Shown here piece after piece: positions 12,993-13,057 of a stretch of DNA of 13,057 nucleotides. The notes under the pieces were generated by a model. That model ran no database searches. It saw nothing but the letters and a program-made list of their open reading frames with translations, and had not been told where the DNA came from. The stretch lies in the NCBI GenBank assembly GCA_023230265.1, contig JALNXR010000034.1:1-13057 (forward strand). Direction: 5' to 3'. Source of the DNA: Bacteroidales bacterium (GTDB lineage: Bacteria; Bacteroidota; Bacteroidia; Bacteroidales; UBA932). The position numbers and the translations under genes were made by a program. The number at the start of each line of letters is the position of its first letter. Positions within the stretch are counted from its first letter, which is position 1.

Positions 12993-13057
12993 ATGAAAAA
13001 TAACTTTAAAATAGAACCTAAGTTCAGCAAAAGCAGCCGGGAGATATGGGATAATTT
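12993..13057 (+). CDS. Start of a probable FecR-type anti-sigma factor gene (truncated by window end)
   Basis: The first 21 codons are visible, opening with ATG 11 bases after the sigma stop: MKNNFKIEPKFSKSSREIWDN, and the frame is open to the edge. Only position (directly after an ECF sigma gene) and the short charged, cytoplasm-facing N terminus with a conserved-looking Ile-Trp support the call. The transmembrane helix and FecR domain would lie outside the window. Confidence 0.55.
   Translation, partial: MKNNFKIEPKFSKSSREIWDN

Overview
The window looks like a chromosomal segment of an anaerobic member of the Bacteroidota, most likely Bacteroidales. The evidence is two exact matches to the Bacteroidetes housekeeping promoter (TTTG, 19-base spacer, TAnnTTTG), few Shine-Dalgarno sites, an Mrp with the Bacteroidetes-type 'YYIFGKGGG' stretch, and an ECF sigma factor followed by the start of a probable FecR-type anti-sigma gene. 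The taxonomic call is inference; the promoters and motifs are read from the sequence.

Layout. Bases 1-444 are the 3' end of a GT4 glycosyltransferase, followed by a nested inverted repeat. A two-gene tRNA-Gln operon (UUG and CUG anticodons) lies on the minus strand with its own promoter and terminator. Upstream of it, also on the minus strand, are a YqaA/DedA-like membrane protein gene and tadA. A 508-base gap filled with tandem repeats separates tadA from groES-groEL, which end in a strong terminator. A 550-base gene-free stretch follows. A long plus-strand gene train then starts at an exact promoter (4926-4956) and runs to the MBL-hydrolase gene with no visible terminator: DUF134 regulator, NifX-family protein, DUF5320-like Arg/Gly-rich protein, second NifX-family protein, two MinD-type ATPases each carrying an 8-Cys ferredoxin insert, an Mrp/NBP35 ATPase, a truncated CoA-disulfide-reductase-like flavoprotein, HdrC-like and HdrB-like iron-sulfur proteins, and an MBL-fold hydrolase. 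The window closes with an ECF sigma gene and the first 21 codons of its probable anti-sigma partner.

How the genes fit together. The two NifX-family proteins, the paired Fe-S MinD ATPases and the Mrp ATPase match the composition of the orange protein (ORP) system of Desulfovibrio, whose small NifX-family protein carries a Mo-Cu-sulfide cluster. Here a DUF134 zinc-ribbon/HTH protein takes the regulator position. HdrB/HdrC-like subunits and an MBL hydrolase are attached downstream. A reasonable reading is an anaerobic metal-sulfur cluster assembly or redox module. The substrate and final function cannot be read from the sequence.

The most unusual feature is structural. Almost every intergenic spacer carries its own private short tandem duplication (units of 8-23 bases), and several of these copy the translation start region of the next gene. 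Four genes also carry in-frame tandem duplications of 18-27 bases. This suggests a genome with a strong micro-duplication habit and produces mini-ORFs that touch the real start codons.
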